Origin: Halogeometricum limi
GTDB taxonomy: Archaea > Halobacteriota > Halobacteria > Halobacteriales > Haloferacaceae
Length of the DNA stretch: 64,000 nt
Direction of reading: 5' to 3'
Assembly (NCBI RefSeq): GCF_900115785.1
Contig: NZ_FOYS01000002.1
Coordinates: 558,001 to 622,000 of the forward strand
The position numbers were made by a program, and so were the translations under genes. The notes under the pieces were generated by a model that was not told where the DNA came from, searched no databases, and saw only the letters and a program-made list of their open reading frames with translations. Below are positions 9,520 through 16,722 of this stretch, in pieces. Positions within the stretch are counted from its first letter, which is position 1; every line of letters begins with the position of its first letter.

Positions 9520-9836
9520 GACTGGTCTTCCTCCGTGTCCGTGGTCCACGGTTCGATGCCTTGCTCGGACGCCGCACGGACGATGGCGTGTGCGGCAGTC
9601 GGGTTCGTGATGAACATGAACAGTAACAGGAGCGCGGTCTTTATCGTCGACAGACCGCCGTCGAAGGCAATCGTCACCGCCGCGAGCGCCAGAACCGCGC
9701 CGAGCGTCTCGCTCTTCGAGGTGCTGTGTGCGCGCGTGTAGAGGTCGGGGAGACGGACGAGTCCGACGGCGGCGACGACGGCGAAGAAGACGCCGCCGAC
9801 GAGGAGTACGACGACCGCGATTTCGGTCGGCGTCAT
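9516..9836 (-). CDS. mrpG: Mrp Na+/H+ antiporter subunit G
   Basis: This 106-residue protein has three transmembrane helices and the PhaG/MnhG pattern GLVRLPDLYTRAHSTSKSET, the family signature. An acidic tail follows. It overlaps mrpF by one base (TGATG) and mrpB1 by four. MrpG is a small accessory subunit needed for complex assembly. Confidence 0.93.
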   Translation of the reverse strand: MTPTEIAVVVLLVGGVFFAVVAAVGLVRLPDLYTRAHSTSKSETLGAVLALAAVTIAFDGGLSTIKTALLLLFMFITNPTAAHAIVRAASEQGIEPWTTDTEEDQS

Positions 9837-10111
9837 CAGAGCACCCCCCCGCGTTCGACGGTGAACTTCGAGATCGCGACGCTCAACAGGAAGTTCAACA
9901 GCGCGTACACCAAGGCGATGTCGAGCGCTCCCGGTTCACCGACGGCGGCAGCCAGCAGGGCGATGACGATGACCACGTTCGAGCCGACGACGTTGATGGC
10001 GATGACGCGGTCGGGCATCGTCGGACCGCGGACGACGCGGAAGAGGCCGACGAACGAGGTGACGATGAACGCGGAGGCGGCGAGCAACAGTGCGTCTTCG
10101 ACGAGCACCAT
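9836..10111 (-). CDS. mrpF: Mrp Na+/H+ antiporter subunit F
   Basis: This 91-residue protein has three helices and the MnhF/PhaF motif RGPTMPDRVIAINVVGSNVV, whose aspartate and arginine are conserved in the family. The ATG at 10111 overlaps the mrpE stop by one base (TAATG). A longer open frame upstream is only the shadow of mrpE. Confidence 0.93.
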   Translation of the reverse strand: MVLVEDALLLAASAFIVTSFVGLFRVVRGPTMPDRVIAINVVGSNVVIVIALLAAAVGEPGALDIALVYALLNFLLSVAISKFTVERGGVL

Positions 10112-11169
10112 TACTCTTCGTCCTCCGTTTGCTGGCGTTCGAGCGGCGAGCGAATGCGGGCCGCCGCCCGGCCGTAGAAGACGAACCTGACCGCCCGTTC
10201 GAGCGCGCCGGACAGCAGGTCGTCGCGCGAGTCCGGGGTGAGCGTGTGCACCGTGAAGTGTCGTCGGGACACGTCGACCGTCAGCGTCCCCGGGGTGAGC
10301 GTGATGCTGTTGGCGAGCGTCGTCACCGGTAGTGCAGACCACACGGCCGCATCGAACTCGACCATCTCCGGGTCTATCGGGAGGTCGGGGTGGAGCACGA
10401 CGTACGCGACCGTCACGTTCGCCTTCACTATCTCCCACAACAGATACGGGACGTACAGGACGAATCGACCGAACCTCACGGCCGCTTGGGCCGGTTTCAG
10501 CGGCGTGGTGAGCGAGATTCCCCAGAGCGCAACGGAGACGATACCCGCGCTGATGGCGCCGGTGGCGAGTTCGAAGGCGGCGAACGACCCCGCGAGGAGC
10601 AGGTAGAAGCCGTACGAGATGGCGAACAGGCTGAGAAACTGCGCGAGCGTCGCGCGTCGGACCAAGAGCGGGGTCCGGCGTTCGCGCTGGACCGGCGCCT
10701 CCTGAATCTCGACGCCGGCGCGACGAACTTCGTTCTCCAGCGGCGGAAGCAACGGCGTCGTCCCGAGTGGATTGAACCCAGGGTCGAACACGACGAGGTC
10801 GAGGTCGTGTTTCCGCGCGTATTGGACGAGGGCGTCGGCGTAGTCGCTTGGACTGAACAGGTACTCTCTGGTACCGACCATCGCCGTCTCGAACGTCACC
10901 GCTTCCTCGTCGTCGCCGCGGTCCTCTTCGGCCCAGACCGTCACCCGTTCGAGGAGCGACCTGGCGGTTCGGATCTCTTCGCTCTCGCTCTCGCTCTCGC
11001 GCTCGAAGGTGAGCCGTTGGGAGCACGGGTAGACGAAGTGAACCGACGCCGGGCGGTCGGACTCGTCGGCGTGTTCGACCGCTTGTCGGACGGCGTGCTC
11101 GACTGTACTCCGGAGGGTCTTCGACTCAGAGACCGGAACGAGGAGGCGAGAACTGGTCACCGAGCCCAC
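10111..11169 (-). CDS. mrpE: Mrp Na+/H+ antiporter subunit E with N-terminal universal-stress-like domain
   Basis: This is the first gene of the operon and codes for 352 residues. Residues 1 to about 150 look like a universal stress protein/UspA fold (RLLVPVSESKTLRSTVEHAV at the start, then HDLDLVVFDPGFNP). Residues about 165-350 are the MnhE domain with two or three helices, the motif LLWEIVKANV and the downstream ITLTPGTLTVDV. The N-terminal part contains a short SESESESEE run coded by repeated CTCGCT units. The predicted start is GTG at 11169, with another in-frame GTG at 11160. The soluble domain could sense nucleotide or stress and modulate the antiporter; that is inference. Confidence 0.9.
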   Translation of the reverse strand: MGSVTSSRLLVPVSESKTLRSTVEHAVRQAVEHADESDRPASVHFVYPCSQRLTFERESESESEEIRTARSLLERVTVWAEEDRGDDEEAVTFETAMVGTREYLFSPSDYADALVQYARKHDLDLVVFDPGFNPLGTTPLLPPLENEVRRAGVEIQEAPVQRERRTPLLVRRATLAQFLSLFAISYGFYLLLAGSFAAFELATGAISAGIVSVALWGISLTTPLKPAQAAVRFGRFVLYVPYLLWEIVKANVTVAYVVLHPDLPIDPEMVEFDAAVWSALPVTTLANSITLTPGTLTVDVSRRHFTVHTLTPDSRDDLLSGALERAVRFVFYGRAAARIRSPLERQQTEDEE

Positions 11170-11535
11170 CTCATCGGAACGAGTCTCTGCTGTAAGCGGA
11201 GATTAGATCGGCAGCGCTTGAACCCAACATATGGTACGAGATTCCTGACCGAGGCCGTTAAGACTTTCTTTCTCGTCAGCTCTGTGCGCTCGTCTTCGCC
11301 TCTTAGAGCGCCTGTGATGACGGTTGGTGGGGACATAGTGGAACCGTCGAACACCGCGAATCGGCCCGTTGAGGACCCCGCCGCTGTCGTCTCGCTGGCG
11401 GCGGTGGTCTCCGGAGGCCGACACGTTCTCAGCACGTGCCGCGCGTCTCGAACGGGCGAGCGAACGTGGCAGAGTGAGTCGTTCGCCCCGTCAGAGCCGC
11501 TTCTCTCGGGTCGGGTTCGGATCATTATCTGTGTC

Positions 11536-11553
11536 GACTGCTCGTCAGCAGTC
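11536..11553. repeat. Perfect hairpin GACTGCT-CGTC-AGCAGTC
   Basis: A perfect 7-bp inverted repeat with a CGTC centre is followed by TAATTCC. It could be a regulator site or a weak terminator. The same CGTC centre recurs in the dyad at 11637..11652. Confidence 0.6.
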
Positions 11554-11603
11554 TAATTCCGTCCCTCGGTTGGTGACAGGAGCCAATAAATTTGCTGTTT
11601 CTA

Positions 11604-11618
11604 TTGACGGTTCGTCAA
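11604..11618. promoter_or_regulatory. Dyad TTGACG-GTT-CGTCAA upstream of the AsnC/Lrp gene
   Basis: This is a perfect 6-bp inverted repeat of 15 bases, the size of a typical Lrp/AsnC dimer site. It lies about 125 bases upstream of the start codon of the regulator gene at 11743. The half-site TTCGTCAAA recurs exactly 30 bases further on, at 11641..11649. Role as an autoregulatory operator is inference. Confidence 0.45.
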
Positions 11619-11636
11619 ACTTCGTTCGCTTAATTC

Positions 11637-11652
11637 ATCTTTCGTCAAAGAT
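11637..11652. promoter_or_regulatory. Dyad ATCTTT-CGTC-AAAGAT
   Basis: This is a perfect 6-bp inverted repeat with a CGTC centre, the second such element in the region. It contains the downstream TTCGTCAAA copy. It is a candidate operator for the neighbouring Lrp-type gene. Confidence 0.45.
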
Positions 11653-11708
11653 AATGGAGAACTGCGGTCGCGGCCGAGGGGCGAGTGCGGACGGCCCAGA
11701 GGACAAGA

Positions 11709-11714
11709 TTATAT
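11709..11714 (+). promoter_or_regulatory. TATA box (TTATAT) of the AsnC/Lrp gene
   Basis: TTATAT is centred about 32 bases before the ATG at 11743, so transcription should begin a few bases before, or at, the start codon. That gives a nearly leaderless mRNA, which is common in haloarchaea. Confidence 0.6.
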
Positions 11715-11742
11715 CTCTCGGGGAAGCCAGCATTCACCATCG

Positions 11743-12252
11743 ATGAAGAACGGCGAACTGGACTCCGTCGATCGACACATACTGTACTACCTCCAGCAGG
11801 ACGCGAGAGCGACGTCGTCCACGGATATCGCCGAGAAACTCGGACTGTCGTCGAGTACGGTTCGGACCCGCATCAACAAGTTAGAGGAGGCGGAGATCAT
11901 CCGAGGCTATCATATCGACATCGACTACGACCTCGCCGGCTACCCGCTGTACGTCAAGATAATCTGTACCGCCCCGGTCCCGGACCGGGACGCACTCGCG
12001 AACCAGGCGCGGGACATCCGGGGCGTGACCGCCGTCCGCGAGATAATGACCGGGGAGCGAAACGTCTACGTGAACGCTATCGGGGAGAACCACGACAACC
12101 TCAATCGAATCAGTAAGGAACTGGACGCACTCGGCCTCAAAATCGTCGACGAACAGCTCATCCGAGACGAGTTTATCTGTCCCTATCAAGGCTTCGTGGA
12201 CGAAGACGAAGGGGCGACCGTGACCGACGAGAGCGGCGAAGAACGGCACTGA
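11743..12252 (+). CDS. AsnC/Lrp-family transcriptional regulator
   Basis: This 169-residue protein has an AsnC-type winged helix at residues 8-55 (DRHILYYLQQDARATSSTDI, then STVRTRINKLEEAEII) and a regulatory RAM domain at about 65-140. The RAM domain usually binds an amino acid or forms octamers. An acidic tail of about 25 residues is extra. It lies opposite the mrp operon and upstream of an unknown gene. The dyads between it and mrpE could be its own operators. The effector is unknown. Confidence 0.9.
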   Translation: MKNGELDSVDRHILYYLQQDARATSSTDIAEKLGLSSSTVRTRINKLEEAEIIRGYHIDIDYDLAGYPLYVKIICTAPVPDRDALANQARDIRGVTAVREIMTGERNVYVNAIGENHDNLNRISKELDALGLKIVDEQLIRDEFICPYQGFVDEDEGATVTDESGEERH

Positions 12253-12388
12253 GACCGTTCGTCGACTCGGGAACGCACGCCGAACATTCACGGGCGGAGT
12301 CCGTCGTCGAGGGCGAACGAGTATCTCGATGAGAGGTCGCATCCGGCGGTTCTCGGAATGGCCAGATAGTTTATATTTCACCTATACA

Positions 12389-12396
12389 TTTATATG
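12389..12396 (+). promoter_or_regulatory. TATA box (TTTATATG) placing a TSS at about 12420
   Basis: The centre lies 27 bases before the ATG at 12420, the standard archaeal spacing. It would give a leaderless transcript starting at the 22-codon ORF. A second TATA-like TTTATATTT at 12370-12378 lies upstream and could serve an earlier start site. Confidence 0.55.
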
Positions 12397-12419
12397 AACA
12401 TCAGATAATCACGAATTGC

Positions 12420-12488
12420 ATGAAGGTTCCAGGCGTGGATTCGGGGGATGGGAGACTCCCGCGTCGGAACGGATGGGGGCGTGTATGA
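12420..12488 (+). CDS. Possible 22-codon leader ORF coupled to the next gene
   Basis: This ATG sits exactly where a leaderless transcript from the TATA box at 12389 should begin. It reads [20 protein letters not shown] then two more residues, and stops with TGA at 12486, which overlaps the ATG at 12485 of the next gene as ATGA. The arrangement suggests a short translated leader whose termination allows re-initiation on the main gene. Nothing in the peptide itself is recognisable. A frameshift in a longer N-terminus is the alternative. Confidence 0.35.
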   Translation: MKVPGVDSGDGRLPRRNGWGRV

Positions 12489-12904
12489 TACACAACCCCG
12501 CACAGATGAAAAGCGCGAACTGGCCAGGCCCGAATCGGAACGTCGCCGTGGAGACGTTCGAACGGGTCGCAGACGAACCACTCGACCTCATCGCCGTCTA
12601 CGGGGCGACGGCGTTCGACCTCTTTCACGTCAGCGACGAACTCTCCTCGTCGTACGACGACAGCGGTGAACTGACCGAGACCATCTCGGAACTCGCAGAG
12701 GAGATGCGGCAGGACTTCGTCCGCCACGGTCTCTTCGCGGGACTCCGACCGACGCAGGACCGCGTCGAGTACAAATCGGGGACGCTCGACGGGCGAAAAC
12801 TCTTACAGGTGTACTGCGGAGGACGGGGAATGCTCCTCGTCGCGGACCCCGACGAGCCCGAAGAACCGCTCGTCCGCGCCGCGATGAGTCTGCTCAGCGT
12901 CTGA
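12485..12904 (+). CDS. Conserved-looking haloarchaeal protein of unknown function
   Basis: This 139-residue acidic soluble protein has no signal peptide or membrane helix. It has an alpha-beta pattern (LDLIAVYGATAFDLFHVSDE; a helix ETISELAEEMRQDFVRHGLF; a strand KLLQVYCGGRGMLLVADPDE) reminiscent of small sensor or roadblock-like folds. I do not recognise a characterised family. In-frame ATGs at 12473, 12485 and 12506 are possible starts. 12485 is preferred because it overlaps the stop of the small upstream ORF. It sits alone between the Lrp gene and the phosphoribosyltransferase gene. Confidence 0.7.
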   Translation: MIHNPAQMKSANWPGPNRNVAVETFERVADEPLDLIAVYGATAFDLFHVSDELSSSYDDSGELTETISELAEEMRQDFVRHGLFAGLRPTQDRVEYKSGTLDGRKLLQVYCGGRGMLLVADPDEPEEPLVRAAMSLLSV

Positions 12905-12998
12905 GCGTCCACGCGGCACGATGTCACGGGCCGTGTGCCCCGGTCGTATACGGCCGCCGAACCGCCACCTTTTATTCCGGACCCGATGAACCGGCGAC

Positions 12999-13565
12999 AT
13001 GGACCAGTTGCGGCAGTCGCTCCTCGAAGCGCCGATCATCGAGAAGGGAGACTACGAGTACTTCGTCCACCCCATCAGCGACGGGGTTCCGATGCTCGAA
13101 CCGGGCCTCCTTCGCGAGATCGTCATCAAGATCATCCGGAAGGCCGACCTCGAAGACGTGGACAAAATCGTCACGCCCGCGGCGATGGGCATCCACATCT
13201 CGACGGCCGTCTCCCTCATGACGGACATTCCTCTCGTCGTCATCCGGAAGCGCCAGTACGGACTCGACGGAGAGATCTCTCTGAGCCAACAGACCGGATA
13301 CTCGGAGAACGACATGTTCATCAACGACGTGCAGGAGGACGACCGCGTCCTCGTTCTCGACGACGTCCTCTCGACCGGCGGGACGATGCGCGCGGTTCTG
13401 GACGCACTGAAGTCGACGGGAGCGGACGTCGTCGACACCGTCGCGGTCATCAAGAAGGCGGGACCGAACGAACTCGACGACACCGACCACCACGTCAAGA
13501 CCCTCATCAACGTCACCGTCGAGGACGGCGAAGTGGTCATCGTCGACGAAGACGGCGACGACTGA
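12999..13565 (+). CDS. hpt: Hypoxanthine/guanine phosphoribosyltransferase-like protein
   Basis: This 188-residue type I phosphoribosyltransferase has the PRPP-binding motif [13 protein letters not shown] at residues 117-129 and a flexible-loop region around [15 protein letters not shown]. Length and pattern match the archaeal Hpt/HGPRTase-like branch related to adenine and xanthine PRTases. It would salvage purine bases to nucleotides with PRPP in the cytoplasm. Base specificity cannot be read from sequence. The gene stands alone and is followed by a hairpin repeat. Confidence 0.88.
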   Translation: MDQLRQSLLEAPIIEKGDYEYFVHPISDGVPMLEPGLLREIVIKIIRKADLEDVDKIVTPAAMGIHISTAVSLMTDIPLVVIRKRQYGLDGEISLSQQTGYSENDMFINDVQEDDRVLVLDDVLSTGGTMRAVLDALKSTGADVVDTVAVIKKAGPNELDDTDHHVKTLINVTVEDGEVVIVDEDGDD

Positions 13566-13595
13566 TATCGTAGCGTCTGCAACTGATTTCTCATC

Positions 13596-13621
13596 CGACC
13601 ACACGCAGTCGTGCGGTCGAG
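13596..13621. repeat. Dispersed 26-nt hairpin repeat, copy 1
   Basis: These 26 bases match 24 of 26 bases at 60204..60229. Both copies can fold around a CGACC...GGTCG stem, and the sequence CGTGCAGACG follows 11 bases after this copy and 34 bases after the other. Both copies are intergenic. Here it lies just after hpt and before the dpp promoter, so it could act as a terminator. Confidence 0.6.
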
Positions 13622-13712
13622 TGAGTGACGACGTGCAGACGTCACTATAGTCGAGCGACACGAGCGAACGCCAATTTTTACTCGAACGTCGAATAATACA
13701 GAGAAATAACCG

Positions 13713-13725
13713 AGTGGTAACCACT
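13713..13725. promoter_or_regulatory. Dyad AGTGGT-A-ACCACT upstream of the dpp operon
   Basis: This hyphenated palindrome lies about 50 bases upstream of the dppA TATA box. Its place upstream of the core promoter would suit an activator site. No regulator can be named. Confidence 0.4.
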
Positions 13726-13770
13726 GTACACCGGTATCGAGGCCGAGGTTTGGATTTTTCCAACCGAAGA

Positions 13771-13778
13771 GTATATTA
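13771..13778 (+). promoter_or_regulatory. TATA box of the dpp operon
   Basis: GTATATTA is centred about 27 bases before the dppA start codon at 13802, which predicts a leaderless transcript. Confidence 0.6.
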
Positions 13779-13801
13779 GTAAATGGTTGTTTTAACAATC
13801 T

Positions 13802-15694
13802 ATGCCATCCGGCAACACGGATAAACGTATCAATCGGCGCAGTTGGCTCAAGGCACTCGGCGTGGGTGGCGCCGCGGGCCTCGCTGGCTGTTCCGGTGAG
13901 CAGAACAACCAGACGACAACGAGCGAAGACGGCGGCGGTCAGACGACCGAATCGACCGACTCAGCCACCGAGACGGACGACTCCTCCGGTCGTACCGTCG
14001 GTGGCACGTATCGCGAGGCGATGGCGACGGACGCGAAGTCGGTCAACTTCCTCTTCCACAGCGACACCTCCTCCGCGAAGTTCGTCGGTGCGACGATGGA
14101 CTTCGCCTACGACTTCAAGGACTTCGGCGAAATCGTCCCGCTGTGGGTCGAGGAGTACTCCGAGACGGACAAACAGGAGTGGGAGTTCACCCTCCGCGAC
14201 AACCTCCGCTGGAGCGACCCCTACGGCGACCTGACGGCCGAGGACTGGGTCTACACGGCGCAGAACCTCTACGGCGCGCTCTCACCCGAGGAGTCGGAAA
14301 CGAAAGAGAACTGGGCGGGCGTCGTCCAGTTCTCCGACTGGAAAGACCTCACCATCGAGAAGACCGGCACGCGTTCGATGATGGTCACGCTCCCCGAACC
14401 CGAACCGGCGTTCATCGCCTCCACGGCGTTCTGGGGCGGTCGCTGTCTGCCGAAAGACCTCGTCAAAGAGTACGTCGACAATCAGGACGTCGAGGGACTC
14501 AAGCAGGACGAAGAGCTCAACTCGCTGTCGTACACCGGGAACCTCGGCCCGTACGACTTCGAGGAATGGAAGCGAGAGTCGCGCTTCGTCGCGACGCGCG
14601 CCGAGGACTACTACCTGCGCGAAATCGCCGGCTCCGAAGAGATTCCGGAGCGCTTCGCTGACGCGCCGTACTTCGACCAGTACGAACTGCAGATAATCCC
14701 CGAGGAGTCCACGCGCCTGTCGGCCCTCAAGGAGGGCGACCTCACGTACTTCGAGGACGTTCCCTCCCAGAAGGTCGAACAGTTCCAAGGCATGGACCAC
14801 CTGAAGTTCCGCTTCCCGCCGAACCCGTTCTGTGGGATGGCGTACTACAACCAGCGTCCCAACGGCTGGGAGATGCTGCAGAACACGGACGTGCGCCGCG
14901 CGCTCTCGACGGCCGTCTCGAAGACGGCCATCGCGGAGAACATCTACCGCGGCTTCCCCACCGTCGCGCAGACGTTCCAGCCCGAGTGGTCGCCGTGGTA
15001 TCTGACCGACCAGGTCGAAGAGTTCGGCGTCGGCGACTCCTACGGCGCGGAGAAGGCCCGTTCGATGATGGAAGACGCCATCTCGGGCTCCGACTACAGC
15101 TACGACGGCGACACGCTCGTCGACGGCGACGGCAACCAGGTCGAACTCACGTTCGTCTACCGCGCCGGGTCGCAGAACAACCAGACGGTCGCCGAGTTCT
15201 ACAAGCAGGAACTGGCCAAGATCGGAATCAACGTCAAGCCGACGAACGGCGGTCCGTTCAACACGCTGCAGAACAAATACCTTCTCAACAGCAAAGACGG
15301 CGGCAACCCGAGCTTCAACGCCGGTCTCGACGCCACGTCGCAGGAGCCGTGGGACCTGCTGTACGGCGTCTCGCTGAACGCGTACCCCATCAACCCCGAC
15401 GGGTCCAACGTGTTCTGGGTGCCGGACGGCGGCTTCAACTTCATGGGCTACGACCCCGAAGCGCCGATTGCGGACCTCTACCAGGAGGCCCGAACCGCGA
15501 CGGACGACGAGACGCGCAAGCAGGCGTTCGCGAAGATTTTCGGTGCGCTCAGTGAGGAACAGCCGAGCAACTTCCTCAACTTCAGCGTCTACAAGAACGC
15601 GTACGCGAAGAACTACATGGGTATGCCCGCCGAGGGCGAGTACGGCTACCTCCAGGGTTGGGACAGCTCCACCTGGTACCTCGCGGAGCAGTAA
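13802..15694 (+). CDS. dppA: Peptide ABC transporter, substrate-binding lipoprotein
   Basis: This 630-residue protein has a Tat signal (R12 R13 in NRRSWLKALG) and a lipobox LAGC with Cys30. An acidic Ser/Thr/Glu linker to about residue 65 follows, then an SBP family 5 (DppA/OppA/NikA) body. Body landmarks are GGTYREAM at its start, LTAEDWVYTAQNL, NTDVRRALSTAVSKTAIAENIY and KQELAKIGINVKP, all typical of this family. It should sit outside the membrane and deliver dipeptides or oligopeptides to DppBC. The next four genes complete the transporter. Substrate (peptide, nickel chelate or sugar oligomer) cannot be fixed from sequence. Confidence 0.93.
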   Translation: MPSGNTDKRINRRSWLKALGVGGAAGLAGCSGEQNNQTTTSEDGGGQTTESTDSATETDDSSGRTVGGTYREAMATDAKSVNFLFHSDTSSAKFVGATMDFAYDFKDFGEIVPLWVEEYSETDKQEWEFTLRDNLRWSDPYGDLTAEDWVYTAQNLYGALSPEESETKENWAGVVQFSDWKDLTIEKTGTRSMMVTLPEPEPAFIASTAFWGGRCLPKDLVKEYVDNQDVEGLKQDEELNSLSYTGNLGPYDFEEWKRESRFVATRAEDYYLREIAGSEEIPERFADAPYFDQYELQIIPEESTRLSALKEGDLTYFEDVPSQKVEQFQGMDHLKFRFPPNPFCGMAYYNQRPNGWEMLQNTDVRRALSTAVSKTAIAENIYRGFPTVAQTFQPEWSPWYLTDQVEEFGVGDSYGAEKARSMMEDAISGSDYSYDGDTLVDGDGNQVELTFVYRAGSQNNQTVAEFYKQELAKIGINVKPTNGGPFNTLQNKYLLNSKDGGNPSFNAGLDATSQEPWDLLYGVSLNAYPINPDGSNVFWVPDGGFNFMGYDPEAPIADLYQEARTATDDETRKQAFAKIFGALSEEQPSNFLNFSVYKNAYAKNYMGMPAEGEYGYLQGWDSSTWYLAEQ

Positions 15695-15699
15695 GCAGA

Positions 15700-15742
15700 G
15701 CGCACCGAGCGCCTTTTGCGCAACTATTTGCTAATGATTAGC
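15700..15742 (+). promoter_or_regulatory. dppA-dppB intercistronic hairpins
   Basis: A GCGC-CTTTT-GCGC dyad is followed by a perfect palindrome GCTAAT-G-ATTAGC at 15730..15742, twelve bases before dppB. Such elements after a binding-protein gene often cause partial termination or protect the 3' end, so that the binding protein is made in excess. That function is inferred. Confidence 0.45.
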
Positions 15743-15753
15743 ACAGTAAAAAC

Positions 15754-16722
15754 ATGAAGTGGTACATCGCTCGCCGCCTCGCGTGGACCGTAGTGGCGAC
15801 GTTCATCATCCTCTCTCTCACTTTCGGGTTGATGGCGGCCTCCCCGGACCCGCAGGCCGCGTCCTACGTCGCACAGCAGGTACAGGAGGGAGGCGACTTC
15901 GAAGAGGCACAGGAATCGTACGAGCGTGCTCGGGGACTGGACCAACCGCTCTGGGAACGCTACAAGAACTACATGATAGGCATGGTGACGCTGGACTGGG
16001 GGTGGTCTGAGACCCGGTCACAGCCCGTCACGGAGGCGATACTAGAGGCGTGGCCGTACTCGGTCATGTACGCGACGCCCGCGCTCATCATCTCGACGGT
16101 CCTCGGCGTCGCTATCGGGTTGTACTCGGCCACCCACCGGAACTCGCTGGAAGACTACGCGGCGTCGGCGTTCGCGTTCTTCGGAATTAGCATCCCGGAC
16201 TTCTGGTTCGGCATCCTGATGATACTCATCTTCGGGGTGTGGTTGGGCTGGATTCCCATCTACTACCACTCGGACGTGCCGTGGTTCTCGCTGCAGAACG
16301 TCCAGCAACTCATCGCCCCGACGCTCGTCGTGACGCTCTCCTCTATCGCGAGCGAGATGCGGTTCTCGCGCGCGACGGCGCTGGAGTACGTCAACGCCGA
16401 GTTCGTCAAGACGGCGAAGGCGAAGGGTGCGGACAGTTGGCGTCGCGTCACGCGCCACATCTTCCGCCCGGCGCTGGTTCCGCTCTCGACCATCCTCGTC
16501 GGCGACATCCTGAACATCGTCCTCGTGAGTTCCTACCTCGTGGAGGTGGTGTTCGGAATCCCCGGACTGGGGCAGTTGAGTTACAAAGCCATCATCCAAC
16601 AGGACGTCGCACTCGTCCTCGCGACGGTGCTCATCCCGACGTTCATCGCCATCGTCGGAAACCTGTTTCAGGACCTGGCGTACACGGTGTTGGACCCGCG
16701 AATCAGCTACGGTGAGCGATGA
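15754..16722 (+). CDS. dppB: Peptide ABC transporter, permease DppB
   Basis: This 322-residue membrane protein has six predicted helices and the family EAA-type loop (EFVKTAKAKGADSWRRVTRH). The start is an N-terminal helix beginning KWYIARRLAWTVVATF, as in DppB. It forms the heterodimeric channel with DppC. Its stop overlaps the dppC ATG as ATGA. Confidence 0.95.
   Translation: MKWYIARRLAWTVVATFIILSLTFGLMAASPDPQAASYVAQQVQEGGDFEEAQESYERARGLDQPLWERYKNYMIGMVTLDWGWSETRSQPVTEAILEAWPYSVMYATPALIISTVLGVAIGLYSATHRNSLEDYAASAFAFFGISIPDFWFGILMILIFGVWLGWIPIYYHSDVPWFSLQNVQQLIAPTLVVTLSSIASEMRFSRATALEYVNAEFVKTAKAKGADSWRRVTRHIFRPALVPLSTILVGDILNIVLVSSYLVEVVFGIPGLGQLSYKAIIQQDVALVLATVLIPTFIAIVGNLFQDLAYTVLDPRISYGER

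Larger units (their letters stand above)
11170..11742. other. Divergent intergenic region between mrpE and the Lrp gene
   Basis: No protein gene is supported in this 573-base stretch; its small open frames are arginine- and serine-rich and look random. It must hold the promoter of the mrp operon on the minus strand: TCTTAACG near 11258-11265, read on that strand, is a weak TATA candidate. The half nearest the Lrp gene is AT-richer and contains several dyads described separately, plus the Lrp promoter. Confidence 0.7.

Noticed and set aside
10960-11010. Frameshift or microsatellite in mrpE
   Set aside because: The CTCGCT repeats keep the frame and code for an acidic SESESE loop between two intact domains.
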